Source: an uncultured Lachnospiraceae bacterium (lineage in GTDB: Bacteria; Bacillota; Clostridia; Lachnospirales; Lachnospiraceae). From it: a stretch of 34,700 nt of DNA. How positions within the stretch are numbered: the first letter of the stretch is position 1; the number at the start of each line of letters is the position of its first letter. The notes under the pieces are model-generated. The model made no database searches and was not told the DNA's origin. It saw nothing but the letters and a program-made list of their open reading frames with translations. Where the stretch lies: positions 1-34,700 of the forward strand of contig CANQDS010000018.1 of the NCBI GenBank assembly GCA_947593655.1, written 5' to 3'. The position numbers were made by a program, and so were the translations under genes. Of the stretch, positions 1 through 7,787 are shown in pieces.

Positions 1-1093
1 AGCGGATGCAGCCGACGGCATTGATCTCGCTGTTTAAGATGATCTCGGATTCCACATATCCGCCGACCGATACCGAAGCATTCTCGATGTACTTCGCCAT
101 CAGGTTGGTTCCCGCATGGAATTCGCCCTTAAACATCCCGTGGATCCCGTGCTTGATGATGATCTGGCCGCCCGCTTCGATGTAAGCGCCCTCAACCACG
201 CCTTCGACGATCACGTCATGCGAAGCGCGCACCGAAAATCCGGTCTTGACATTTCCGTGGATCAGGACGCTTCCTTCGTAGAGGATATTCCCGACGGAAT
301 TGTCCACGTCCGCCGGAACTTCGAAAATATCCGACACAAAGACTTTCCCGTTGACGAGGCTTGCGTGCCCGGTCACATCCGAATAGATCTCCGTCTGCTC
401 CTCGTTGATGGAGATATTCTTGCCGTAAGCAAGTTTCGCCGGTTTCACCGTCCGGGGCTTGATCTCTTCCCCGTAGACGTTCCGCCCCGGTTTTCCCGGA
501 TCTTCTTTAAACAGCCTTGCGAGAAGCTGCCCCGCTTTCACATGGCTGATCGTATTCAGTTCCTTATAATCGACGCTTCCGTCCTCGTTGCGCTTCGGCT
601 GGAGGTTCGTATCCGTATTAAAATAATATTCGATCCGCGCGTCGGTTCCGTGTTCCGGCGGAAGCCCTTTCGCAAAGACGAAATCCGTGCAGTACTGCCT
701 GTTTTCCAGAAAATCGAAGATCGCCTGCTGATCCGCGCCGTAGCGGATCTTGTTAAACGTCAGGCTTCCGACGATCTCCCGCGCGTCCATCAGCTTTCCG
801 CCCGGAGACGGCGGGTAAAAACGGCAGATGGCGTTCATCTTATCCATATCGATGTTAATATCCATCGTCTCGCGGACGACGATGCCGTCCCACGGTCCTA
901 ACAGCACATCCGACTCCTGCTCTAACAGAAGGGCCTGATTCAGTTCCTTGATATTGTAATTCTGATAGTTCCTGGAATCCAGGTAAGCCGTCACTTCTCC
1001 GATATTCAGACGGTTTCCTCCGTCTAACGGAGGAAACACATGCAAAAAAGCTCTGTCATTTTTAAAAACCAGCTGAAAATATTGATTTCTCAT
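1..1093 (-). CDS. DUF342/FapA-family polymer-binding protein, partial (3' end outside window)
   Basis: An open frame starts at ATG 1093 and runs off the left edge, with 364 codons visible. The protein begins MRNQYFQLVF. Its middle and visible C-terminal part is rich in short Gly/Val strand-turn units (for example KTGFSVRASHDVIVEGVVEG and the GGQIIIKHGIHG region), typical of the right-handed beta-helix of the DUF342 (FapA) family. The start lies one base after the sigD stop codon, so the two are probably co-transcribed. DUF342 genes are often found at the end of clostridial fla/che operons, but a precise role in motility is not established. Family assignment is by recognition of the beta-helical pattern; function is unknown. 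Confidence 0.75.
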   Translation of the reverse strand, partial: MRNQYFQLVFKNDRAFLHVFPPLDGGNRLNIGEVTAYLDSRNYQNYNIKELNQALLLEQESDVLLGPWDGIVVRETMDINIDMDKMNAICRFYPPSPGGKLMDAREIVGSLTFNKIRYGADQQAIFDFLENRQYCTDFVFAKGLPPEHGTDARIEYYFNTDTNLQPKRNEDGSVDYKELNTISHVKAGQLLARLFKEDPGKPGRNVYGEEIKPRTVKPAKLAYGKNISINEEQTEIYSDVTGHASLVNGKVFVSDIFEVPADVDNSVGNILYEGSVLIHGNVKTGFSVRASHDVIVEGVVEGAYIEAGGQIIIKHGIHGMFKGEFHAGTNLMAKYIENASVSVGGYVESEIILNSEINAVGCIR

Positions 1094-1094
1094 A

Positions 1095-1859
1095 TTAATC
1101 CACCATAATTCCCATATAATTGCCCATCTTTTTCCGCATCCGCATCAGCGCTTTCGTATGAAGCTGCGAAATCCGGGATTCCGACACTTCCAGGATCCGG
1201 CTGATTTCTTTCAAGGTCAGTTCTTCATAGTAATACAATTCGATCACCCTGCGTTCTTTCTCCGTCAGCAGATCCAGCGCCTCGGTCAGCGTTTCTTTCA
1301 GTTCCGCTTCCTCGATCACTTCTTCCGGCTGGGCAAAATGCGCATGATGCGACGCATCTACGACCGGTTCCGTTCCCTGCTCGTCAAATTCGCTCAGCGA
1401 AACCACGTTGGTCACTTTCAGCTGCGACTGCCAGCTGCAGAGTTCCTCTCCGCTTAAGCCGAGCTCCGCCGCCAGTTCGTCGTCGCTGGCCGTTTTCCCG
1501 GTGCGCATCTCGACCGCTTTCATGGCTTCGTCGATCCTGCGCTGCCGCTGGCGCACGGTCCGGGGGATCCAGTCCATTTTCCGGATCTGGTCTAAGATCG
1601 CTCCGCGGATCCTTAAGCTGGCATAGGTTTCAAATTTCACATTCTTGCCGGCATCGAATTTGTCGATCGCGTCGATCAGCCCGAAGATTCCGTAACTGAC
1701 CAGATCGTCATATTCTACATTATGCCCCAGATACATGCTCAGACGCCCCGCCACCAGCTTGACCAGCTGGGAGTATTCCAGGATCAGCTGCTCCCGGAGT
1801 TCCTGCGTCGGCTTTTTCTGATAGTCATTCCATAATTTTTCCTTGTCAACTGTCTTCAT
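1095..1859 (-). CDS. sigD: RNA polymerase sigma factor for late flagellar genes (SigD/FliA, sigma-28)
   Basis: This 254-residue protein has the sigma-70 family layout. Region 2 includes LVSYGIFGLIDAIDKFD and RIRGAILDQIRKMDWIPR, which is diagnostic of the FliA/SigD/WhiG group. Region 3 follows around residues 110-140. Region 4 has a C-terminal helix-turn-helix (LTLKEISRILEVSESRISQL). It directs transcription of class III flagellar, chemotaxis and motility genes and is normally held by the anti-sigma factor FlgM, which is not in this window. It is the penultimate visible gene of the operon, as in Bacillus subtilis. The ribosome binding site upstream of ATG 1859 is poor (no AGGAGG; only a GGTTAG-like stretch), in contrast to neighbouring genes, which may keep SigD levels low. 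Confidence 0.95.
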   Translation of the reverse strand: MKTVDKEKLWNDYQKKPTQELREQLILEYSQLVKLVAGRLSMYLGHNVEYDDLVSYGIFGLIDAIDKFDAGKNVKFETYASLRIRGAILDQIRKMDWIPRTVRQRQRRIDEAMKAVEMRTGKTASDDELAAELGLSGEELCSWQSQLKVTNVVSLSEFDEQGTEPVVDASHHAHFAQPEEVIEEAELKETLTEALDLLTEKERRVIELYYYEELTLKEISRILEVSESRISQLHTKALMRMRKKMGNYMGIMVD

Positions 1860-1877
1860 CTAACCTAACCGCCCCGA

Positions 1878-2189
1878 TCATTCCTGTACTTCTTCTGATT
1901 CGATATTCTCCATCGTTTCCCGGAAGTTCTCCCCTTCGGACGGTTCCTGTCCTTCTTCCGGATTGTCCGCACCGGCCGTTTCCTCCGATGCGTCCGCATC
2001 TTCTTCCTTCGGAACCATGAATTTCATCCACAGGAACCGGATCATATCGCCGATGAAATAAAAGACAACGAGTACGATCAGCAATTGTATCAGATATTCA
2101 TAAATGCCGAGATGGTAATAGATCCCAAGGATGCAGTCGATCAGCCCTGCGCTCAGCATCATGATGATCGGAACAAATTTAATTTTCAT
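1878..2189 (-). CDS. Small two-helix membrane protein with acidic tail, function unknown
   Basis: This 103-residue protein has two predicted membrane helices (about residues 5-27 and 32-54), a short basic stretch (RFLWMKFMVPK), then a very acidic cytoplasmic-type tail of about 40 residues rich in Glu and Asp. A ribosome binding site (AGAGGGAACGG) precedes ATG 2189. It lies between cheD and sigD with spacers of under 20 bases, so it is co-expressed with the che genes. B. subtilis has swrB/ylxL after sigD, also a small membrane protein, but I see no clear sequence link. I do not recognise a family. The start and reading frame are well supported by spacing and composition; the function is open. 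Confidence 0.75.
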   Translation of the reverse strand: MKIKFVPIIMMLSAGLIDCILGIYYHLGIYEYLIQLLIVLVVFYFIGDMIRFLWMKFMVPKEEDADASEETAGADNPEEGQEPSEGENFRETMENIESEEVQE

Positions 2190-2200
2190 ATCCGTTCCCT

Positions 2201-2686
2201 CTAAATCACTTTAATGGTTTTCCCGACCGCCTTAATGATATAATCGCCATTTGAGCAGTCCAATTCTACCGTTCTTCCGTAATTCAGACCGGTATCTTCC
2301 GCGATCAGCGGAATCCTCAATTCTTTTAAGATCTCTTTTGCTGCTTCTGCATTGCGCGCACCGACATTTCCCACCGTCGAAGTCCCGCTCACCTGGAACA
2401 TGCAGGCTCCCCCGGCGATCTTCGATACCAGACGCCTCTGCGATGCGCCGGCCGCCAGCACCTGCTTTAACAATTCGCGGATCCCCGTATCTCCGAACTT
2501 GGCAATATTATTGTTGTTCTTCAGCTTTGTGCTGTCCGGAAGCATATAATGTACCAATCCGCCTATTTTCGTTACCGGATCATACATCGTCAGCCCGATA
2601 CAGGATCCGAGGCCGAGCGTTGTAAGAATATCAGGTGCATTCGCAGTCTTGAGATCAGCCATTCCTACTTTAATGACAGTTCCCAT
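2201..2686 (-). CDS. cheD: Chemoreceptor glutamine deamidase CheD
   Basis: CheD deamidates glutamines on chemoreceptors and also binds CheC, stimulating its CheY-P phosphatase activity. The 161-residue length fits the family. The catalytic triad is visible: Cys29 in the LGLGSCIGL motif, His46 in GGLVHYMLPD, and a Thr at 22-23 before the Cys. The central region KIAGGACMF followed by GNVGARNAEA matches the conserved glycine-rich core. It follows cheC by 23 bases and has a GGTAAAGGGG-type ribosome binding site. The cheC-cheD pair next to cheW and cheA is the standard Gram-positive adaptation arrangement. Confidence 0.95.
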   Translation of the reverse strand: MGTVIKVGMADLKTANAPDILTTLGLGSCIGLTMYDPVTKIGGLVHYMLPDSTKLKNNNNIAKFGDTGIRELLKQVLAAGASQRRLVSKIAGGACMFQVSGTSTVGNVGARNAEAAKEILKELRIPLIAEDTGLNYGRTVELDCSNGDYIIKAVGKTIKVI

Positions 2687-2709
2687 AATACCCCTTTACC
2701 TCTAATTCA

Positions 2710-3330
2710 TCACATCTGAATTCCCAGCGATGCTAATATTTTTGCATAAGAATCCTGTTCCGGCATCAAAATAAAATAGCCGTCGATCATGACATCATCA
2801 CCGAACTCCGTTTCAATGAGCAGGGCATTGTCCCCGTACTGCCCGAACTGGATGGCCGGTACGCTTAAGATCGCCGCCGCCATGTCGACCGAAATATACG
2901 GAACCGACGGCAGGATCGTCAGATTCGTCAGATTGGAAAGCGCCGATAAATAGGAACCGGCAATGATATTTCCGATCTCCTTCATCGCCGAAAGTTCCAT
3001 CTCGCTGAAACTGCCGTCCGGGCTGACCATCATCCCCATCAGCTTCTCCACCAGATAATGCGCCGCATCCATTTTCAGCAGAAACATCATGCTGCCGGTA
3101 ATATCGTTGGTTACTTCCAGAAAAATACCTACGATCGTTTCGTCCTCCGGACAGATCGCGCTTCCCAGCTGGGACGCATCCATCAGTTCCACCTTGGGAA
3201 CCTTCATGTCGATCTTCATATCGAGCATTTTGGCAATGGCCGTCGTGGCATTTCCGGCGCCGATATTGCCGATCTCCCGCAGGACATCCATATACATTTC
3301 ATTGACCGCGTCAAGCGTAAATTCTCCCAT
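2710..3330 (-). CDS. cheC: CheY-P phosphatase CheC
   Basis: CheC dephosphorylates CheY-P and is regulated by CheD. This 206-residue protein carries two copies of the phosphatase signature D/S-x3-E-x2-N: the first at D15, E19, N22 (DVLREIGN) and the second at S114, E118, N121 (SAMKEIGN). Two intact motifs indicate a class I CheC that should be catalytically active. The start ATG 3330 is preceded by GGAGG at 3335-3339. A perfect hairpin lies immediately upstream of that site (see 3344-3377). Confidence 0.95.
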   Translation of the reverse strand: MGEFTLDAVNEMYMDVLREIGNIGAGNATTAIAKMLDMKIDMKVPKVELMDASQLGSAICPEDETIVGIFLEVTNDITGSMMFLLKMDAAHYLVEKLMGMMVSPDGSFSEMELSAMKEIGNIIAGSYLSALSNLTNLTILPSVPYISVDMAAAILSVPAIQFGQYGDNALLIETEFGDDVMIDGYFILMPEQDSYAKILASLGIQM

Positions 3331-3343
3331 AAAACCTCCATAT

Positions 3344-3377
3344 ATATATACAGCAAGGCAAGCCTTGCTGTATATAT
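3344..3377 (-). promoter_or_regulatory. Perfect 16-bp inverted repeat between cheW and cheC
   Basis: The arms 3344-3359 and 3362-3377 are exact reverse complements (ATATATACAGCAAGGC and its complement), with only two bases at the centre. In the transcript this is a long stem that ends a few bases before the cheC ribosome binding site (GGAGG, 3335-3339). There is no run of U after the stem, so it does not look like a classical terminator. It may act in mRNA processing or stability, or set the ratio of cheC-cheD to cheA-cheW. That role is inference. Confidence 0.6.
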
Positions 3378-3392
3378 CCTGTTATCTCTATC

Positions 3393-3857
3393 CTATCCAT
3401 TGTCCTTTTCATCAATAATCGCATTAATCTCAAACAAAGAGATCAGCGTATCGCCGTTCTTGCCGATTCCGTTAATGAAATTGTCCTTCCCCTTGGTGGA
3501 GCCGACCGCACGGTCGATCTCGTCCTCGGAAAGCGTAACGACTTCGCACACTTCATCCACGATGACGCCGAGCGCACCGCGGTCTTCGATCTTTAAGATA
3601 ATGATGCGGGAAGCTCCCGTGAATACGTCGTCTTCCAGTCCCATCTTAATGCGGACGCTCATGACCGGAACCACTTCACCGCGGAGGTTGATGATCCCTT
3701 TGAAATACACCTGCGCCTTCGGCACACGGGTAATCTTCTGCATACGGACGATATTATCGACATAGCCGATATCAATTCCGTATTTCTCGCTTCCGATCTG
3801 GACTACGATATATTGCTTTGTAACTTTATCCATTGTTTCCAGTTTATTATCATCCAT
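3393..3857 (-). CDS. cheW: Chemotaxis coupling protein CheW
   Basis: This 154-residue single-domain CheW-like protein starts with KQYIVVQIGSEKYGIDIGYV and contains the conserved IINLRGEVVPVMSVR strand and the GVIVDEVCEVV strand. It links the kinase CheA to chemoreceptors in the polar arrays. The start ATG 3857 has a GGAGGG site eight bases upstream, and it follows cheA by 15 bases. The protein is slightly longer than E. coli CheW because of a short N-terminal leader. Confidence 0.96.
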   Translation of the reverse strand: MDDNKLETMDKVTKQYIVVQIGSEKYGIDIGYVDNIVRMQKITRVPKAQVYFKGIINLRGEVVPVMSVRIKMGLEDDVFTGASRIIILKIEDRGALGVIVDEVCEVVTLSEDEIDRAVGSTKGKDNFINGIGKNGDTLISLFEINAIIDEKDNG

Positions 3858-3872
3858 TTTCTTTTCCCTCCG

Positions 3873-5939
3873 TTACATCAGAACATTCACATCCAGGATC
3901 AGAGCGACTTCTCCGTCTCCTAAGATGGTCGCGCCGCTGATCAGCTTGTTGCCGGTAATATATTTGCCAAGTGATTTAATAACGATCTCCTGCTGTCCCA
4001 TCAGATTATCCACAACAAGTCCGGCCTGGGAATCCCCGCGCTTTACAATGACAACGGTCAGGCTCTCCGGCTCTTCGTCCTTCGGCTCGATATCCAGCAC
4101 CTGATCCAGACGAACCAGCGGAATAACGCTGCCGCGGAGATGGATGACTTCCTTCGCCTGTACATACTTGATCTCTTTGACCGGAATATCTTCGATATTG
4201 GAGATTGATCCCAGTGCGATCGCATATTTCTCGTCGCGCACTTCTACCATCAGCGCCTGAATGATCGCCAGCGTCAGCGGAAGGCGTACCGTAAAGGTTG
4301 TTCCTTCGCCCAGCTTCGTCTTGACTTCCACATCTCCGCCGAGCTGCTCGATCCCGGATTTGACAACGTCCAGACCTACGCCGCGCCCGGAAATGTCCGT
4401 GATCTTCTTCGCCATGGAAAAGCTCGGCATAAACAGGAAGTTGACGATCTCCTTCTGGCTCATCGCTTCCGCCTGTTCCGGGGTTACGATTCCGCGCTCG
4501 ATCGCTTTCTGTTTTACCGCTTCGGTATCGATACCGTTTCCGTCGTCGCCTACCTGAATGATAACGTTGTTTCCTTCCTGATACGCATTGAGGAAGATAT
4601 TGCCGACTTCCGGCTTGCCCCTCTGCGCACGAAGCTCCGCATTCTCCAGTCCGTGGTCGGCGGAGTTACGCAGCAGATGCTGCAGCGGATCGCCGATCTG
4701 GTCGACTACGGTACGATCCAGCTCGGTATCTTCACCGGTCATGGTCAGTTCCATCTTCTTATTCAGCGTCCGGGACAGATCGCGGATCATACGCGGGAAC
4801 TTATTGACAACGTTCTCGATCGGGACCATTCGTACTTTCATGACCGACTCATGCAGACTGGTCGTAATCCGTTCCAGATATTCGATCTGTTCATGGAAGC
4901 CCTGGCTGTTGATGCTTCCGCTGTCCGTCGAACTGATGGACACCAGACTGTTCTTTGCAATGATCAGCTCGGATACCTGATTCATCAGCGCATCCAGCTT
5001 CTCGATATCGACACGGACGGTGCGGTTTGTCGCCGGTTTCCCTGCGGCCGGTTTCTTCGCAGCCGTCGGAGCCGGTGCAGAACCGCCGGCCGGAGCGCCG
5101 GATGCCGCCGGTGCCTCTTTCTTCTCTTCTTTCGCTTCCGGAGCCTCTTCCTTCTTCTCTTCTTCGATCTCTGCGCTGACCACGCGGTCGATCTCGGAAA
5201 CATTCTGCGCCGCTGCCGTGATCTTATCCAGACTCTCTGTGGACGCTATGTAAAAACTGAACGTCAGGTCGAATTTCTCATCTTCGACATCCTGGGAACT
5301 CGGCCGGTAAACGATGATCTGCCCGAATTCCTCGACCGCGCGGAACACCAGAAACGCGCGCGCCGCTTTCAGCAGGCAGTCCTTGCTGACCGATACGCTC
5401 ATCCCGTAAATATGGTTCCCGGCTTCCCTGGCTTCCGCTACTGCCTTCCGCTCGCTGTCGTCCAGTTCAAATTTCTGAAATCCTTCGCTGTCATCTTTCG
5501 GCTGTTCCGCTGCCGGAGCTTCCTTCGGAGCTTCTTCGGCCGGAGCTTCCCCCTTTGCTTTCGCGATAAAATCGTTCAGCTCTTTGATGATCAGTTCATT
5601 GTCTTCCGTTCCTTCATCAGAGGACGCCTTGACATTGTCCAGATATGCTTCGATCGCGTTCAGGCATTCGAACAAAAGGTCGATCATCGCGCTGTCCACC
5701 TGGATCTTATCGCTGCGGACTTCCTGGAAAACGTTCTCCATGTCATGTGTCAGATGCTGCATCCGCTTAAAGCCCATGGTTCCCGCCATTCCCTTTAACG
5801 AGTGCGCCGCACGGAACACTTCATTGATCGTATCCTTATTGTCCGGTTCTTTCTCGAGCGTCATGATGCAGTCGCTCAGTGTCTGTAAATGTTCGCTGCT
5901 TTCATCAATAAAGATCTCAAGATATTGGCTTACATCCAT
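3873..5939 (-). CDS. cheA: Chemotaxis histidine kinase CheA
   Basis: This 688-residue protein has all five CheA domains. P1 (Hpt) carries the phosphorylated His46 in AAHSLKG. A P2-type response-regulator-binding domain lies at about 175-260 between Ala/Pro/Glu/Lys-rich linkers (130-155 and 260-305). The P3 dimerisation helices start near residue 312 (KLDALMNQVSELI). The P4 kinase domain has the N box (HLLRNSADHG, 421-430), G1 (VGDDGNGID, 463-471) and G2 (GRGVGLD, 518-524). The CheW-like P5 domain runs from about 560 to the end. It phosphorylates CheY and CheB in response to receptor state. The start is two bases after the cheB stop codon. Confidence 0.97.
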   Translation of the reverse strand: MDVSQYLEIFIDESSEHLQTLSDCIMTLEKEPDNKDTINEVFRAAHSLKGMAGTMGFKRMQHLTHDMENVFQEVRSDKIQVDSAMIDLLFECLNAIEAYLDNVKASSDEGTEDNELIIKELNDFIAKAKGEAPAEEAPKEAPAAEQPKDDSEGFQKFELDDSERKAVAEAREAGNHIYGMSVSVSKDCLLKAARAFLVFRAVEEFGQIIVYRPSSQDVEDEKFDLTFSFYIASTESLDKITAAAQNVSEIDRVVSAEIEEEKKEEAPEAKEEKKEAPAASGAPAGGSAPAPTAAKKPAAGKPATNRTVRVDIEKLDALMNQVSELIIAKNSLVSISSTDSGSINSQGFHEQIEYLERITTSLHESVMKVRMVPIENVVNKFPRMIRDLSRTLNKKMELTMTGEDTELDRTVVDQIGDPLQHLLRNSADHGLENAELRAQRGKPEVGNIFLNAYQEGNNVIIQVGDDGNGIDTEAVKQKAIERGIVTPEQAEAMSQKEIVNFLFMPSFSMAKKITDISGRGVGLDVVKSGIEQLGGDVEVKTKLGEGTTFTVRLPLTLAIIQALMVEVRDEKYAIALGSISNIEDIPVKEIKYVQAKEVIHLRGSVIPLVRLDQVLDIEPKDEEPESLTVVIVKRGDSQAGLVVDNLMGQQEIVIKSLGKYITGNKLISGATILGDGEVALILDVNVLM

Positions 5940-5940
5940 T

Positions 5941-7041
5941 TCATTTTACCCCCACGTTCTTAATGATTGATCTGGCAACTTCTTTTAAAGGAACCACCTC
6001 GTCCGCCATCCCTGCGTCCACGATCGACTTCGGCATCCCGTAGACGACGCACGTCTTCTCATCCTGCGCGATGACATAGACCGGTTTGCTCTGACTCAAA
6101 GAAAGAATCCCCTGCGTTCCGTCCGCGCCCATGCCGGTAAGCACTACGCAGACGACTTCGTCGTAATCCGTTTTGGCCAGTGATTCAAACATTACGTTGG
6201 CACACGGTTTCAGTCCTCCGATCGCCGGCATGTCGTTCAATGCGATCACATGCGTCCCCATCGTCTTCTTTTTGACTTCCATATGCTTCCCGCCGGGCGC
6301 GATATAGATATGCCCTTTCTCCAAAACATCGCCTTCCTGCGCTTCCGTAACCTCGACCGGGCTGATCGCATCCAGCCGCTCCGCCATAGACCGGGTAAAT
6401 CCGACCGGCATATGCTGGACGAGGACGACCGGCGCATCGATGTTCTTCGGGATATACGGAACCACATCCTGAAGCGCTTTCGGTCCTCCTGTCGAACAGG
6501 CGATCGCGATCAGCCGGTTCTTCACTCCGGTCGTCCGCGTCCGCTTCACAGGAACTTCCGCTTTCACGGAGGAGGCTTTCGCCGCCGGTTCCGCCTTCGG
6601 CAGCGCCCTTGCCGCCGGACGAGCCGGTTTCTCCAGCGCCCGCGTCGTCAGGACCGCATTCAGAACGGAAAGCAGCTTCTTCTTAAAGTCCTCTCCCTTT
6701 GCTTCGACGATATTGGTGGGCTTGGTGATAAAATCAATCGCACCTCGCTCCATTGCCATAATGGTAACGTCCGCATCATTTCTGGTCAGCGTGCTGACCA
6801 TGATCACCGTCGCTTTGATGTTCTCTTTCTGTAATCGTTCCAGCAGCTGCAGGCCGTCCATTCTCGGCATATTTACATCCAAAACCACGCCGTCATAGGA
6901 TTTGGTCTTTAATTTCTCATACGCTTCGAGTCCGTCCCTGCAGACATCTGTTGCCTGAAATGTACTATCTGTGTTGATTATATCACATATAACCCTTCTC
7001 ATGAGTGCAGAGTCATCGACTACTAAAATGTTTTTCTTCAT
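5941..7041 (-). CDS. cheB: Chemotaxis response regulator methylesterase/deamidase CheB
   Basis: The preferred start, ATG 7041, gives 366 residues beginning MKKNILVVDDSALMRR, the normal CheB N terminus. Upstream in-frame ATGs would add an unusual leader that overlaps the preceding gene. The receiver domain has acidic residues D9 and D10 and the phosphorylated Asp55 (VVLDVNMPRMDG). After an Ala/Pro/Lys-rich linker the methylesterase domain carries the Ser-His-Asp triad in IACSTGGPKAL, VLVQHMP and VVLTGMGADG. It removes methyl groups from chemoreceptors. No cheR methyltransferase is present in the window, so that partner must be encoded elsewhere. Confidence 0.96.
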   Translation of the reverse strand: MKKNILVVDDSALMRRVICDIINTDSTFQATDVCRDGLEAYEKLKTKSYDGVVLDVNMPRMDGLQLLERLQKENIKATVIMVSTLTRNDADVTIMAMERGAIDFITKPTNIVEAKGEDFKKKLLSVLNAVLTTRALEKPARPAARALPKAEPAAKASSVKAEVPVKRTRTTGVKNRLIAIACSTGGPKALQDVVPYIPKNIDAPVVLVQHMPVGFTRSMAERLDAISPVEVTEAQEGDVLEKGHIYIAPGGKHMEVKKKTMGTHVIALNDMPAIGGLKPCANVMFESLAKTDYDEVVCVVLTGMGADGTQGILSLSQSKPVYVIAQDEKTCVVYGMPKSIVDAGMADEVVPLKEVARSIIKNVGVK

Positions 7042-7045
7042 TTTA

Positions 7046-7783
7046 TCACCCATTATCCCTTTTCCGCATCCTTCGCTCTTCTTCAAATACATAACGCACG
7101 ATCATTTCCCGGTCTTTCAGTTCCTTGAAGATGAACTGCGACCGGTGGATATACCGCTCGGAATCGTTCGGCGCAGGCCACGATTCGATGATCTGCGCGA
7201 CCAGATAAAACACATGGACGTTTCCGCCGATCGTCAGCGGAACCTTCGCCAGAATATAAGAATCCGGCTCCATATGATCCTCCGTGATAAAGCGCATCCC
7301 GCCTCCGCTGATATCGATGAGGCGCGCATTCCGCATCTCCATGATCAGTTCCGGTTCATACGAGGCATGGATCAGCTCGTCGGTCGTCTTCTGCTTCCCA
7401 AGTTCCTCTGATATATGGTAATACTGCAATTCCAGCGAACAGTCAATACGGAAGAACTCCCTCCGCTGGAATTTCTTCGGTTCGTCCATCACAAGAACGG
7501 CCAGCATGGGAATATTGCCCTTCTTATAACGATCCTCCACCCGCCCGGTGCAGGTATACATTCCTCTCGACGTATAGACCATCATCGAACACCGCAGCCC
7601 GGTCTGGAACAGCACGATCCGCCCGCCTTCGGTCGGCATGGCGATCTCCACTTTCTGATCCGGAAGAAAATCCAGAATACTGCTCTTATAAACAGTCACT
7701 TCTTCTTCTGTTAATCGTTCCATCTGCTGAACCAGCCGGACGTCGATCTTATCTCCCGGCCTTGCTAAATCTTCTAATGTCAT
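7046..7783 (-). CDS. PilZ-domain c-di-GMP receptor, YcgR/YpfA-like
   Basis: This 245-residue protein has a YcgR-type N-terminal domain (to about residue 100) followed by a PilZ domain. The c-di-GMP-binding signatures are present: R108-x3-R112 in RREFFR and D158-x-S160-x2-G163 in DISGGG. Proteins of this type (YcgR in E. coli, YpfA/MotI in B. subtilis) bind c-di-GMP and slow the flagellar motor, usually through MotA or the switch. The gene lies between flhG and cheB and follows flhG by four bases, with its ribosome binding site overlapping the flhG stop. B. subtilis keeps its homologue outside the fla/che operon; here it is embedded in it. Confidence 0.9.
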   Translation of the reverse strand: MTLEDLARPGDKIDVRLVQQMERLTEEEVTVYKSSILDFLPDQKVEIAMPTEGGRIVLFQTGLRCSMMVYTSRGMYTCTGRVEDRYKKGNIPMLAVLVMDEPKKFQRREFFRIDCSLELQYYHISEELGKQKTTDELIHASYEPELIMEMRNARLIDISGGGMRFITEDHMEPDSYILAKVPLTIGGNVHVFYLVAQIIESWPAPNDSERYIHRSQFIFKELKDREMIVRYVFEEERRMRKRDNG

Positions 7784-7787
7784 ATTG

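Noticed and set aside
116-901. Long plus-strand open frame of 261 codons
   Set aside because: It is antisense to the DUF342/FapA gene, is rich in Arg, Asp and Phe from shadow codons, and has no ribosome binding site or family features.
4653-5798. Plus-strand open frame of 381 codons opposite cheA
   Set aside because: It lies wholly inside cheA on the other strand. Its composition (Arg/Phe/Leu runs) mirrors the cheA codons, and no start signal or domain is seen.
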